The notes under the pieces were generated by a model. That model worked only from the letters and a program-made list of their open reading frames with translations, did no database searches and was not told the DNA's origin. Both the position numbers and the translations under genes were made by a program. Positions 44,611 through 52,844 of a DNA stretch of 64,000 nucleotides are shown one piece after another. Within the stretch, counting starts at the first letter, position 1; the number at the start of each line of letters is the position of its first letter. The DNA is from Ramlibacter albus (GTDB lineage: Bacteria; Pseudomonadota; Gammaproteobacteria; Burkholderiales; Burkholderiaceae_C): positions 1 to 64,000 of the forward strand of contig NZ_JACORU010000018.1 in the NCBI RefSeq assembly GCF_014297445.1, given 5' to 3'.

Positions 44611-45006
44611 ATGGTCCGGCTTGCCCTTGCCTTCATCGCCACCTGCCTGCTCGCCGGCCATGCGCTGGCGGCGGACGTCCACGTCCTGGTGAGCGTGGCC
44701 TTCAAGCCCGTTGTCGTTGCCGTGGCGCCTGGCTTCGAGAAGCGCACCGGGCACAAGGTGAAGTTCGTGGAGGACGACGACTTCGACCTGGCCCTTCTGC
44801 CGGAGGTCGAGCTGGAGCGGCTGGGCAAGGACGGGGTTGTGGCCGACGGGTCGATCACCCGCCTCGCGCGCGAGTCGCGCGTGTTCTACGCGGGCGCGCT
44901 GTCCACCAATGCGGTGAACTCGAATGCGGCCTTGTCGCTGCTGATCCTGCTGTCCAGCGAAGAGACGCAGGCGATCCTCAAGAGCAAAGGGCTGTCGGCG
45001 CCCTGA
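44611..45006 (+). CDS. short exported ModA-like substrate-binding protein
   Basis: This encodes 131 residues. The signal peptide (about 1-20) ends A-L-A. The start of the mature part (V-S-V-A-F-K-P-V ... F-E-K-R-T-G-H-K-V-K-F) resembles the first strand-helix of molybdate-type binding proteins. The end (A-L-S-L-L-I-L-L-S-S-E-E-T-Q-A-I-L-K-S-K-G-L) resembles their last helix. About half of the usual 230-residue mature length is absent from the middle. It could be a decayed receptor kept in frame or a reduced single-lobe protein. No permease nearby. Confidence 0.6.
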   Translation: MVRLALAFIATCLLAGHALAADVHVLVSVAFKPVVVAVAPGFEKRTGHKVKFVEDDDFDLALLPEVELERLGKDGVVADGSITRLARESRVFYAGALSTNAVNSNAALSLLILLSSEETQAILKSKGLSAP

Positions 45007-45012
45007 GCCGGT

Positions 45013-45483
45013 TCAGGACACGATGTAAGCCGCGGCCCCCGTCGCGAGCAGTTCACCGTCGGCGCCGTGGAACTCCATCCGCGTGTTCGCCACGCGAGAA
45101 CCCAGGCGCATCACCTGCGCCTTCAACTCGAAGCGCTCGCCGATCGCGGCGCGCAGGTAGTCGACGCGCAGGTCGATGGTGCCCAGCCGCCCGAAGCGGT
45201 GCAGGCGCTGCTCGGGCGTTTCGTCCATGTGCTTGGCGCCGATGGCGGCCATGCAGGCGAGGCCCGCCATCGCGTCGAGCCCCGCGCTGATCACGCCGCC
45301 GTGCAGCCGGTTGTAGGCGAAATGGCCGACCAGCTCCTGCTTCATGTCGATGTGGCCGGTGACGCCCTCCGGGTGCAACCTGTCGATCTTCAGGCCCAGC
45401 ACGGTGTTGAAGACGACGCGCTCCTCGAAGATCTTCTTGAGGCCTGCGACGAACTCCGGCTCGAAGAACTGCTTGCCGCTCAT
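45013..45483 (-). CDS. PaaI/YigI-type acyl-CoA thioesterase
   Basis: This encodes 156 residues with a hotdog fold. N-R-L-H-G-G-V-I-S-A-G-L-D-A-M-A-G is the family motif near residues 58-74, and R-V-D-Y-L-R-A-A appears later. It is the last gene of the seven-gene carboxylase operon, overlapping the acyl-CoA dehydrogenase gene as ATGA. It may release CoA from a pathway intermediate or dead-end product. Confidence 0.85.
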   Translation of the reverse strand: MSGKQFFEPEFVAGLKKIFEERVVFNTVLGLKIDRLHPEGVTGHIDMKQELVGHFAYNRLHGGVISAGLDAMAGLACMAAIGAKHMDETPEQRLHRFGRLGTIDLRVDYLRAAIGERFELKAQVMRLGSRVANTRMEFHGADGELLATGAAAYIVS

Positions 45484-46634
45484 AGCGCCAGCTGCCTCGC
45501 GGCAAGCTCCTTCATGATCTCTTCGGCGCCGCCGCCGATCATCATCACCTTCACCTCGCGGTAGATGCGCTCGCACTTGGTCCCGCGCATGAAGCCCATG
45601 CCGCCGAGGATCTGCACGGCCTGGTCGGCACAGAACTGCATCGTCTGCGTCGAGTGGTTCTTCAGCATGCACACGTCGGCCACCAGATTGGGGTCGGATT
45701 CCAGTTTCCCGCCTTCGGCGCGCTCACTCACATCGGCAAGCCACGCCTCGGTGGAGCGGATGCGCATCTGCATGTCGACGAGCTTGTGGCGAATGACCTG
45801 TTTCTCGACGAGAGCCGTGCCGAAGGTCTTGCGTTGCCGCGACCAGTCCAGCGCCTCGTCGTAGCAGCACTGCGCGAAGCCCAGCGCCATCGCCGACATC
45901 GCGAGCCGCTCGCCGTTGAAGTTGGTCATGATGATCTTGAAGCCTGCGCCCTCTTCGGCCAGCAGGTACTTCGCGGGCACGCGCACGTTGTCGAAGCGGA
46001 TGTGCGCCGTGTCGGATGCGAGCCAGCCCATCTTGTCCAGGCGCGTGCGCGAGATGCCGGGCGCGTCGCCGGGCACGAGGATCATCGAAATGCCCGACGC
46101 GCCCTTGCTCTCACCCGTGCGCACCGCCACCGTGAGCCAGTCGGCGCGCACGCCCGACGTGATGAAGGTCTTCTCGCCGTTCAGGACATAGTGGTCGCCT
46201 TCGCGGCGCGCGGTGGTCCGCAGGCTGGCGACGTCCGAGCCACCACCGGGCTCCGTGATGCACAGCGCCGCGATCTTCTCGCCGCGCAGCACGGGCGGAA
46301 TAGCCTCGCGCTTCACCTCGTCACGCCCGTAGCGCAGCACGGGCGGCAGCCCGATGTTGTGCGACTGCAGGCTGGCCATCACGCCGCCGCTGCCGCCGAA
46401 ACGCGCGAGCGTGACCGAGACCGCGGTGCGCAAGGCATGCGAAACGGGCGTGCCGCCGTACGCCTCCGGGTAGCCGAGCCCCTGCAGGCCGAGGGCTGCC
46501 GCCTCGCGGTACAGCTCGCGTGGGAATTCACCGGCCTCGTCCCACTTCGTGGCATTCGGCGCGATGCGCTCCAGCGCGAAGCGCTTCACGGCGGCAGTGA
46601 TCGCCTCGATGTCGGCGCGCGCATCGTCGTTCAT
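45480..46634 (-). CDS. acyl-CoA dehydrogenase (second of the operon)
   Basis: This encodes 384 residues. A-L-C-I-T-E-P-G-G-G-S-D and T-F-I-T-S-G form the FAD/substrate site. R-Q-R-K-T-F-G follows, and the catalytic-base region is Q-I-L-G-G-M-G-F-M-R-G, with Y-R-E-V-K-V-M-M-I-G-G-G later. It desaturates an acyl-CoA, passing electrons to ETF. It is closest in layout to branched-chain and citronellyl-CoA dehydrogenases (AtuD type). The start overlaps the carboxylase gene by 4 bases. Confidence 0.88.
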   Translation of the reverse strand: MNDDARADIEAITAAVKRFALERIAPNATKWDEAGEFPRELYREAAALGLQGLGYPEAYGGTPVSHALRTAVSVTLARFGGSGGVMASLQSHNIGLPPVLRYGRDEVKREAIPPVLRGEKIAALCITEPGGGSDVASLRTTARREGDHYVLNGEKTFITSGVRADWLTVAVRTGESKGASGISMILVPGDAPGISRTRLDKMGWLASDTAHIRFDNVRVPAKYLLAEEGAGFKIIMTNFNGERLAMSAMALGFAQCCYDEALDWSRQRKTFGTALVEKQVIRHKLVDMQMRIRSTEAWLADVSERAEGGKLESDPNLVADVCMLKNHSTQTMQFCADQAVQILGGMGFMRGTKCERIYREVKVMMIGGGAEEIMKELAARQLAL

Positions 46635-48469
46635 GCCGCGGCCTCGAAGCTCACGAGCACCTGCGAGGTCGCGGCCTGCTGGCCGGCCTTCACGTGGATG
46701 GCCTTGACGACGCCGTCGCGCGCGGCCGAGAGGGCATGTTCCAGCTTCATGGATTCGATGACCAGCAGTGTGTCGCCTTTCGCGACGCGCGTGCCTGCTT
46801 CGGCCTTGATCGCGATCACCTTTCCGTTGAATGGGGCACGCAGTTCGTTCGACCCGGCGCCGCCTGCTGCGCCACGCGATGGGTCGAACGACGCGTCCTC
46901 GACGAAGAGGTCCACGGGGCCAGCCTGCACGTGCCAGCGGCCATCGGCCACGCGCATCGCTTGTGCATCGCCCGCCGCCAGCTGCGACTCGCTCAGTCGC
47001 ACATCGACGAGCTGGTCGCGGTGCCGCAGCCGGGCCGGGCGTACGAAAGGGCTGGCGAGGTGGGACGCCGCACCGCGCGGGAATACGACAGCCGCTGCGC
47101 ATTGCGGCAACACCCGCGATTCCTCACGCGCGATCGCCGCGCGGATCTCGTCGCCATGGCCTACAAGGAAGGGAATCAGCGCACGCCCCTCGCGGAAGAC
47201 CGGGTGCCGCAAGCACGCCGCCAGGAATTGCCGGTTGTTCGGCAAGCCCAGCAGCACCGTGCGGTCCAGCGCCTGCGCGAGCCTGTCGATCGCCTGGTTG
47301 CGCGTCGGCGCGTGGGCGACGAGCTTGCCCAGCATCGAGTCGTAGTACGGCGGCACGTCGAGCCCTGCTTCGATCGCATGGTCGAACCGCACGCTGCCGG
47401 GCTCCCGAAACCGCATCACTCGGCCGGTGTGCGGGATGAACTGCTCGTCTTCGGCGCACAGCCGCACCTCGATCGCATGCCCGTTGAAGGCGACTTGCTC
47501 CTGCGCGAGCGGCAACGGTTCGCCGCGCGCGATGCGAAGCTGCCATTCGACGAGGTCCAGGCCCGTCACGGCCTCGGTGACCGGGTGCTCCACCTGCAGG
47601 CGTGTGTTCATCTCCATCAGGAAGAAGTCGCCGCCCTCCACGAGGAATTCGACCGTGCCCGCGCCCACGTAGCCTGCCGACTGGGCCAGCTCCACCGCGC
47701 AGCGGCCCATGCGTTCGCGCATGGCTGCATCGACAGCAGGGCTCGGCGTCTCCTCGATGATCTTCTGGTGGCGGCGCTGAACGGAACAGTCCCGCTCGCC
47801 GAGGTGGATGCAGTGCCCGTGCGAATCGGCGAACACCTGCACTTCGACGTGGCGCGGGGCGAGCAACGCGCGTTCGAGCAGGAGCTCGCCGGAGCCGAAC
47901 GCCGACTGCGCTTCCGACCGGGCGCTTTGCAACGCGCTTGGGAGCTGCGCGGGCTCTTGCACGAGCCGCATGCCGCGGCCGCCGCCACCTGCTGCCGCCT
48001 TCACCATGACCGGAAAGCCGATGCGCCTGGCCTCCGCCGCGAAACGCTCGTCGGACTGGTCCTCGCCCTGGTAACCGTGCAGGCAAGGAACACCGCGCGC
48101 TTGCGCGAGCTGCTTCGCGCGCGACTTGCTGCCCAACGCGCGGATCGCACTCGCCGGCGGCCCCACCCACGTGAGCCCCGCATCCACCACGGCCTGCGCG
48201 AACTCGGCGTTCTCGCTCAGGAATCCATACCCGGGGTGTACGGCATCCGCACCCGTCTCGCGTGCAGCGGCCAGCAACTTGTCGATGCGCAAATAGGTGT
48301 CGGCCGACGCATCGCCATGCAGCGGCACCGCCACCGTCGCCTCGCGAACGTGCAGCGCACGCGCATCGGCATCCGAATACACCGCCACCGTCTCGATCCC
48401 GAGCCGGTGCGCCGTGCGGATCACACGCCGCGCGATCTCGCCGCGGTTGGCGATGAGCAGCCGCTTCAT
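46631..48469 (-). CDS. acyl-CoA carboxylase alpha subunit (biotin carboxylase + BCCP)
   Basis: This encodes 612 residues. Residues 1-450 are the ATP-grasp biotin carboxylase: L-I-A-N-R-G-E-I-A at the N-terminus, A-A-A-G-G-G-G-R-G-M ATP loop, E-R-D-C-S-V-Q-R-R-H-Q-K and E-M-N-T-R-L-Q-V-E-H-P. The C-terminal biotinyl domain has E-S-M-K-L-E-H with Lys575. It works with the carboxyltransferase two genes upstream to carboxylate an enoyl-CoA. Geranyl- and methylcrotonyl-CoA carboxylases share this architecture; substrate is unresolved. Overlaps both neighbours by 4 bases. Confidence 0.92.
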   Translation of the reverse strand: MKRLLIANRGEIARRVIRTAHRLGIETVAVYSDADARALHVREATVAVPLHGDASADTYLRIDKLLAAARETGADAVHPGYGFLSENAEFAQAVVDAGLTWVGPPASAIRALGSKSRAKQLAQARGVPCLHGYQGEDQSDERFAAEARRIGFPVMVKAAAGGGGRGMRLVQEPAQLPSALQSARSEAQSAFGSGELLLERALLAPRHVEVQVFADSHGHCIHLGERDCSVQRRHQKIIEETPSPAVDAAMRERMGRCAVELAQSAGYVGAGTVEFLVEGGDFFLMEMNTRLQVEHPVTEAVTGLDLVEWQLRIARGEPLPLAQEQVAFNGHAIEVRLCAEDEQFIPHTGRVMRFREPGSVRFDHAIEAGLDVPPYYDSMLGKLVAHAPTRNQAIDRLAQALDRTVLLGLPNNRQFLAACLRHPVFREGRALIPFLVGHGDEIRAAIAREESRVLPQCAAAVVFPRGAASHLASPFVRPARLRHRDQLVDVRLSESQLAAGDAQAMRVADGRWHVQAGPVDLFVEDASFDPSRGAAGGAGSNELRAPFNGKVIAIKAEAGTRVAKGDTLLVIESMKLEHALSAARDGVVKAIHVKAGQQAATSQVLVSFEAAA

Positions 48470-49647
48470 TCGCGCGTGGGCCGCTTGGCGATGCCCATGG
48501 TCTTGGCGAGGATGCCGAGCATCACTTCGTCCGCGCCGCCGCCGATGGAAGCGAGCCGGCCGTCGCGGTACATCCGCGAGACGCGGTTCTCCCAGGTGAA
48601 GCCCATGCCGCCCCAGAACTGCAGGCAGGTGTCCGGCACTTCGCGGTTCAGGCGGCCGGCCTTGAGCTTGGCCATGGAGGCGAGCTCCAGCACGTCCTCG
48701 CCCTTCACGTACAGGTCGCAGGCGCGGTAGGTGAGCGCGCGCAGCGCCTCCACTTCGGTCTTCAGCTCCGCGAGCTTGAACTGCACCCACTGCTGGTCCG
48801 CGAGCGAAGCGCCGAACATCTTGCGCTCCTGCGCCCAGTCGATGGTGAGCTGGATGCAGTGGTTCAACGTATGCAGCGAGCGCGCGGCGGCCCACAGGCG
48901 CTCCTCCTGGAACTGCTGCATCTGGTAGATGAAGCCCTGCCCCTCGGCGCCGATGCGGTAACGCTGCGGCACGCGGACCTCGTCGAAGTAGATCAGGCCC
49001 GTGTCGGACGAGTGCATGCCGATCTTGCGGATCTTCTTCGCCACCTCGATGCCCTTGGTGAGCTTGCCTTTGGGGCCGTCGCGCATCGGCACGATGACGA
49101 GCGACTTGTTCTTGTGCACCGGGCCTTCGCCCGTGTTGACCAGCATGCACATCCAGTCGGCCTGCAGGCTGTTGGTGATCCACATCTTCTGGCCGGTGAT
49201 GATGTAGTCGTCGCCGTCCTTCACCGCCTTGCTCTTGATGCCGGAGACGTCGCTGCCCGCGGCCGGCTCGCTCACGCCGATGCAGGCGACCATGTCGCCC
49301 GCGATGGCCGGGGCGAGAAACTGCCGTTTCAGCTCGTCGCTGCCGAATCGTGCGAGCGCGGGCGTCGCCATGTCGGTTTGCACGCCGATGGCCATGGGGA
49401 CGCCGCCGCAGTTGATGTGGCCCAGCGCCTCGGCCATCGCCATCGACCAGGAGTAGTCGAGCCCGGCGCCGCCGTATTCCTCGGGCTTGCACAGGCCCAG
49501 CAGCCCCAGCTGGCCCAGGCGCTTGAAGACCTGGTGCGCGGGGAACATCTCGGCCTCTTCCCACTCGTCGACGTGCGGGTTGACCTCTTCCTCGATGAAG
49601 CGCTTGAGCGTCTTCTGCATCTCCAGGTGTTCGTGGGTGTATTCCAT
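48466..49647 (-). CDS. acyl-CoA dehydrogenase (first of the operon)
   Basis: This encodes 393 residues. I-G-V-S-E-P-A-A-G-S-D-V-S is the FAD-binding stretch, K-M-W-I-T-N-S the next; R-K-M-F-G and F-W-G-G-M-G-F-T-W-E-N-R-V follow. It begins with a TAATG overlap on the carboxyltransferase stop. The presence of two different dehydrogenases in one carboxylase operon parallels the atu and liu pathways, where one acts before carboxylation. Confidence 0.88.
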   Translation of the reverse strand: MEYTHEHLEMQKTLKRFIEEEVNPHVDEWEEAEMFPAHQVFKRLGQLGLLGLCKPEEYGGAGLDYSWSMAMAEALGHINCGGVPMAIGVQTDMATPALARFGSDELKRQFLAPAIAGDMVACIGVSEPAAGSDVSGIKSKAVKDGDDYIITGQKMWITNSLQADWMCMLVNTGEGPVHKNKSLVIVPMRDGPKGKLTKGIEVAKKIRKIGMHSSDTGLIYFDEVRVPQRYRIGAEGQGFIYQMQQFQEERLWAAARSLHTLNHCIQLTIDWAQERKMFGASLADQQWVQFKLAELKTEVEALRALTYRACDLYVKGEDVLELASMAKLKAGRLNREVPDTCLQFWGGMGFTWENRVSRMYRDGRLASIGGGADEVMLGILAKTMGIAKRPTRE

Positions 49648-51218
49648 TACATCCTCGCTACGCCAAATTGCATGGCATTGGTTTGCTTCAACTCCGCTTC
49701 GCGGATCGTGTCCAGGCAGAACGCGAGCACCGCGCGGGTGTCGCGCGGGTCGATCACGCCGTCGTCCAGCAGCAGGCCGGACGTGTAGAACGCGTCGGCC
49801 TGCGCCTCGAACATCGAGACGATCTTGTCGAACTGCTTCTTCGATTGCTCGGGGTCCGGCGTGATGCCTTTGCGCGCGAGGCCGGCCTCGGTGACGATCT
49901 GCATCGTGCGAGCGGCCTGCTCGCCACCCATCACGGCCGTCTTGGCGCTCGGCCACGAGAACAGGAAGCGCGGCGCGTAGCCGCGGCCGCACATGCCGTA
50001 GTTGCCGGCACCGAACGATGCACCGCACTGGATGGTGAGCTGCGGCACGGTGGCGTTTGTCACCGCCTGGATCATCTTGCTGCCGTGCTTGATCATGCCG
50101 CCCTGCTCGCTCTCCTTGCCCACCATGTAGCCGGTGGTGTTCTGCAGGTAGATGATCGGCTGGCCGAGCTGGCACATGTACTGGATGAAGTGCGTGGCCT
50201 TGTTGGCGCCGGCCACGTCGATCGGGCCGTTGTTGGTGATGAAGCCGACGCTGTGGCCCGCGATCGCGCCTTGCGAGCAGACGGTCTGCGCGCCGTAGAG
50301 CGGCTTGAATTCGAGATGCGTCTGGTCGACGAGGCACGCGATGACGTCGCGCATGTCGACCGGCTCGCGCAGGTTGAGCGGCATCACGCCCAATAAATTG
50401 GAATCTGACCCCAATTTCTTGTTGTCATGCCGGGCTTGGCCCGGCATCCATGACAGCCTGCAAACGACGTCGCGGGCGATGCCCAGGGCGTGCCGGTCGT
50501 CCTCGGCGAGGTACTCGCCGAGGCCCGAGACGGCGGTGTGCATCTCCGCGCCGCCGAGCTCTTCTTCGGTCGCAACCTCTCCGGTGGCGGCCTTGAGCAA
50601 AGGCGGGCCGGCGAGGAAGGCGCGGGAGCGGCCACGCACCATGATCACGATATCGCTCAGGCCCGGCATGTACGCGCCGCCGGCAGTTCCGGAGCCATGC
50701 TGAACGCTGATCACCGGGATGCCCGCGGCCGACAGCCGCGCGAGGTTGCGGAACAGCCCGCCGCCACGCACGAAGGTCTGCACCGTGTAGCGCATCAGGT
50801 TGGCGCCGGCGCTCTCGACGAGGTGGATGAAGGGCAGCTTGTTCTGCAGGGCGATCTCCTGCATGCGCAGCATCTTGTCCAGGCCCATCGGCTGCACGGC
50901 GCCCGCGTCGATGCCGGAGTCGTCCGCGACGATCATGCAGCGCGTGCCGGACACGAACCCGATGCCGGCGATGCTGCCGCCGCCGGGCACGGATTGCGGC
51001 TCCTCCTTCGTGTCCTGCAGGTAGCCGGCCAGCGTGCCCAGCGGCAGGTAGGGCGCGCCGGGGTCGAGCAGCAAGGCGACACGCTCGCGCGGCAGCAGCT
51101 GGCCGCGCTTGTCGAAGACGGGCTTGGCCTCGGCCGACTTCGCCGCTGCGCGCTCTTCCAAGGCACGCAGCTGCGCGATGCGCGCGAGCATGGCCTCGCT
51201 GCGGCCCCCTGCGCTCAC
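49647..51218 (-). CDS. acyl-CoA carboxylase carboxyltransferase (beta) subunit with an embedded repeat
   Basis: This encodes 523 residues. I chose the GTG at 51218, which overlaps the SDR stop as GTGA; an ATG nine codons later is possible. The N-domain has Q-H-G-S-G-T-A-G-G-A-Y-M-P-G and L-A-G-P-P-L-L-K-A-A-T-G-E. The C-domain has F-I-T-N-N-G-P-I, F-L-Q/I-Y-L-Q-N-T-T-G-Y-M-V-G and G-A-S-F-G-A-G-N-Y-G-M. It transfers carboxyl from biotin to an enoyl-CoA. The linker between the two halves is odd: bases 50395-50451 consist of two palindromes read through in frame, giving S-W-M-P-G-Q-A-R-H-D-N. Confidence 0.9.
   Translation of the reverse strand: MSAGGRSEAMLARIAQLRALEERAAAKSAEAKPVFDKRGQLLPRERVALLLDPGAPYLPLGTLAGYLQDTKEEPQSVPGGGSIAGIGFVSGTRCMIVADDSGIDAGAVQPMGLDKMLRMQEIALQNKLPFIHLVESAGANLMRYTVQTFVRGGGLFRNLARLSAAGIPVISVQHGSGTAGGAYMPGLSDIVIMVRGRSRAFLAGPPLLKAATGEVATEEELGGAEMHTAVSGLGEYLAEDDRHALGIARDVVCRLSWMPGQARHDNKKLGSDSNLLGVMPLNLREPVDMRDVIACLVDQTHLEFKPLYGAQTVCSQGAIAGHSVGFITNNGPIDVAGANKATHFIQYMCQLGQPIIYLQNTTGYMVGKESEQGGMIKHGSKMIQAVTNATVPQLTIQCGASFGAGNYGMCGRGYAPRFLFSWPSAKTAVMGGEQAARTMQIVTEAGLARKGITPDPEQSKKQFDKIVSMFEAQADAFYTSGLLLDDGVIDPRDTRAVLAFCLDTIREAELKQTNAMQFGVARM
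50395..50417. repeat. inverted repeat inside the carboxyltransferase gene
   Basis: AAATTGG and CCAATTT form a perfect 7-bp inverted repeat around AATCTGACC. The sequence resembles the GGGGTCAGA-type short repeats I know from proteobacterial genomes. It adjoins the 29-bp palindrome at 50423 and is far richer in A/T than the gene around it. Confidence 0.65.
50423..50451. repeat. 29-bp dispersed palindromic repeat, copy 2, inside a CDS
   Basis: It begins TGTCATGCCGGG and ends CGGCATCCAT, with one base change in the loop region compared with the copy at 52802. It is read in frame in the carboxyltransferase gene. Confidence 0.8.
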
Positions 51219-52096
51219 TCGAACACCTTCGGCATCTTGTAGCGATGGAAGCCGTCGAAAGGCTTCACCGCCTCGCGCTGCCGCGCGTCCTCGGGCGCTG
51301 AGATTTGTCCCCAGCCCATGCGAACCTGCGGCCGCGCGCCGTCCACGCGCAGCACGGTGCCGCTGATGAAGGAAGCAGCGGGAGTCAGCAGGAAAACGAT
51401 GGCCGCCGAGGTCTCCGCCTCGTTGCCGAAGCGCCCCAGCGGCACCGTCTTGTGCATCTCGCGCAGGCGAGGGCCTGCCTCGGGCGGGTAGTGGTCCATG
51501 CCGCTCGAGGCGATGTAGCCCGGCGCGACGGCGTTCACGCGCACGCCGCTGCGCGCCCACTCCAGCGCCGCAGTCTCGGTGAAGCTCACCATGCCCGCGC
51601 GCGCGGCGCCGCTGTGGCCCATGCCGGGCATCGAGCCCCACATGTCGGCCACGATGTTCACGATGGCGCCGCCGTGCTGCTGCATCGATTGCAGGTAGCA
51701 CTCGCGCGCCATCAGGAAGCCACCGGTGAGGTTGGTGTTGACCACGGCCGACCAGCCCTTTGCGCTGATCGACTCCAGCGGCGTCATGTACTGCCCGCCC
51801 GCGTTGTTGACGAGGCCGTCGATGCGGCCGTGCGCGACCGTGATGGCCTGCACCACGTCCTTCACCGCTTCTTCCTCGCGGATGTCGCACGCGTGGAAGC
51901 TCGCGCGGCCACCGTCCGCGGCGATCTCGCCGGCAACGTCGTGCAGCTTGTCGAGCTTGCGGCCGATCAGCACGACGTGCGCGCCGAGCGACGCGAGCTC
52001 GTGCGCCGTGCACCGCCCGATGCCGGAGCCGCCGCCGGTGACCACCACCACCTTGTGCGCGAACAGACCCGGCGCGAACACCGATCGATAAGTCAA
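51215..52096 (-). CDS. short-chain dehydrogenase/reductase
   Basis: This encodes 293 residues from a TTG at 52096 that overlaps the TetR stop (TTGA) and has GGAGG upstream. The Rossmann motif is T-G-G-G-S-G-I-G, with N-N-A-G-G later. The catalytic region is unusual: the place of the Y-x-x-x-K motif reads M-G-H-S-G-A-A-R-A-G-M, as in 2,4-dienoyl-CoA reductase-like SDRs that lack the Tyr. This fits an enoyl/dienoyl-CoA reductase of the PDR type and not a simple alcohol dehydrogenase. A basic C-terminal extension follows (F-D-G-F-H-R-Y-K-M-P-K). Confidence 0.85.
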   Translation of the reverse strand: MTYRSVFAPGLFAHKVVVVTGGGSGIGRCTAHELASLGAHVVLIGRKLDKLHDVAGEIAADGGRASFHACDIREEEAVKDVVQAITVAHGRIDGLVNNAGGQYMTPLESISAKGWSAVVNTNLTGGFLMARECYLQSMQQHGGAIVNIVADMWGSMPGMGHSGAARAGMVSFTETAALEWARSGVRVNAVAPGYIASSGMDHYPPEAGPRLREMHKTVPLGRFGNEAETSAAIVFLLTPAASFISGTVLRVDGARPQVRMGWGQISAPEDARQREAVKPFDGFHRYKMPKVFE

Positions 52097-52740
52097 GCCT
52101 TGCCTCCGATGAAAAGCGCGACGGCGGCATCCGCCAGCTCGTCGAGCGTGGAACCCTTGCGGCGGTCGTACCACTGGGCCGACCAGTTGAGCGCGCCGAA
52201 GATCAGCAGGCGCGAGAGCTTCACGTCCGCTTTCAGCAGCCCCTTCTCGTGCAGCGCCTCGAGCACCGGAACCCACGGCGCTTCGTATTCGGCCTGGAGA
52301 TCGGCCAGCACCGTGCGCTGGCGCGGCGTGATCGAGCGCGCTTCGTAGAGCATCACGGGGATGAAGTCGCTGCCCGGCCCGAGCAGAACGTCGAAATGGT
52401 TGCGGATGAGCGTGCGCAGGTGCGCCACGGGGTCCTGCGGTGCGGAGCGCTCGATGGCAATGCGCTGCCGCTCGATGGCCGTGCGCATGCCCTCGACCAT
52501 CACGGCGTGCAGCAGCGCCTGCTTGCTTTCGAAATGGTAGAAGGGCGAGCCGCTTTGCATGCCTGCGGCCGCCGCGATGTCGCGGGTGCTCGTCGCGTGG
52601 AAGCCCTTGCGGCGGAACAGCTTGGCGGCGGCGTGCAGCACCTCGCGGCGGCGGTTGCCGTCGTCCCGTTCGTCCACCGTCTTGCGTGGGCGGCCGCGTG
52701 GCCGCTTGGGTGGGGTGGCGGTCTCGGCTTCGGCATGCAT
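52093..52740 (-). CDS. TetR/AcrR-family regulator of the carboxylase operon
   Basis: This encodes 215 residues from ATG 52740; a GTG at 52749 is also in frame. A basic N-terminus (P-P-K-R-P-R-G-R-P-R-K) precedes the helix-turn-helix (A-A-K-L-F-R-R-K-G-F-H-A-T-S-T-R-D-I-A-A-A-A-G). The C-terminal domain is of the acyl-CoA-responsive type seen in AtuR, LiuR and FadR-like regulators. It is the first gene of the operon and presumably autoregulated through the palindrome at 52774. Confidence 0.88.
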   Translation of the reverse strand: MHAEAETATPPKRPRGRPRKTVDERDDGNRRREVLHAAAKLFRRKGFHATSTRDIAAAAGMQSGSPFYHFESKQALLHAVMVEGMRTAIERQRIAIERSAPQDPVAHLRTLIRNHFDVLLGPGSDFIPVMLYEARSITPRQRTVLADLQAEYEAPWVPVLEALHEKGLLKADVKLSRLLIFGALNWSAQWYDRRKGSTLDELADAAVALFIGGKA

Positions 52741-52766
52741 GCGCCGCACGTTAGCAGGCGCGGCGA

Positions 52767-52787
52767 ATTATGGCAAGCGGTTGCTTG
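52767..52787 (-). promoter_or_regulatory. operator and -10 box of the carboxylase operon
   Basis: CAAGC-GGTT-GCTTG (52774-52787) is an inverted repeat with 5-bp arms, 34 bases before the TetR start. On the minus strand CATAAT (52767-52772) directly follows it as a good -10 box, so a bound repressor would cover the promoter. Similar CAAGC/GCTTG palindromes are typical for TetR regulators of acyl-CoA genes. Confidence 0.55.
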
Positions 52788-52801
52788 GTGAAATTCGAGG
52801 C

Positions 52802-52830
52802 TGTCATGCCGGGCTTGACCCGGCATCCAT
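52802..52830. repeat. 29-bp dispersed palindromic repeat, copy 3
   Basis: It begins TGTCATGCCGGG and ends CGGCATCCAT. It forms an inverted pair with copy 4, 14 bases away, in the gap between the TetR and LysR genes. Confidence 0.8.
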
Positions 52831-52844
52831 GGTGGCGCGTCACG

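Noticed and set aside
52131-52276. Extended N-terminus of the SDR upstream of 52096
   Set aside because: The extension overlaps the TetR gene in another frame and is Arg/Gly-rich noise; the TTG with GGAGG gives the family's normal start.
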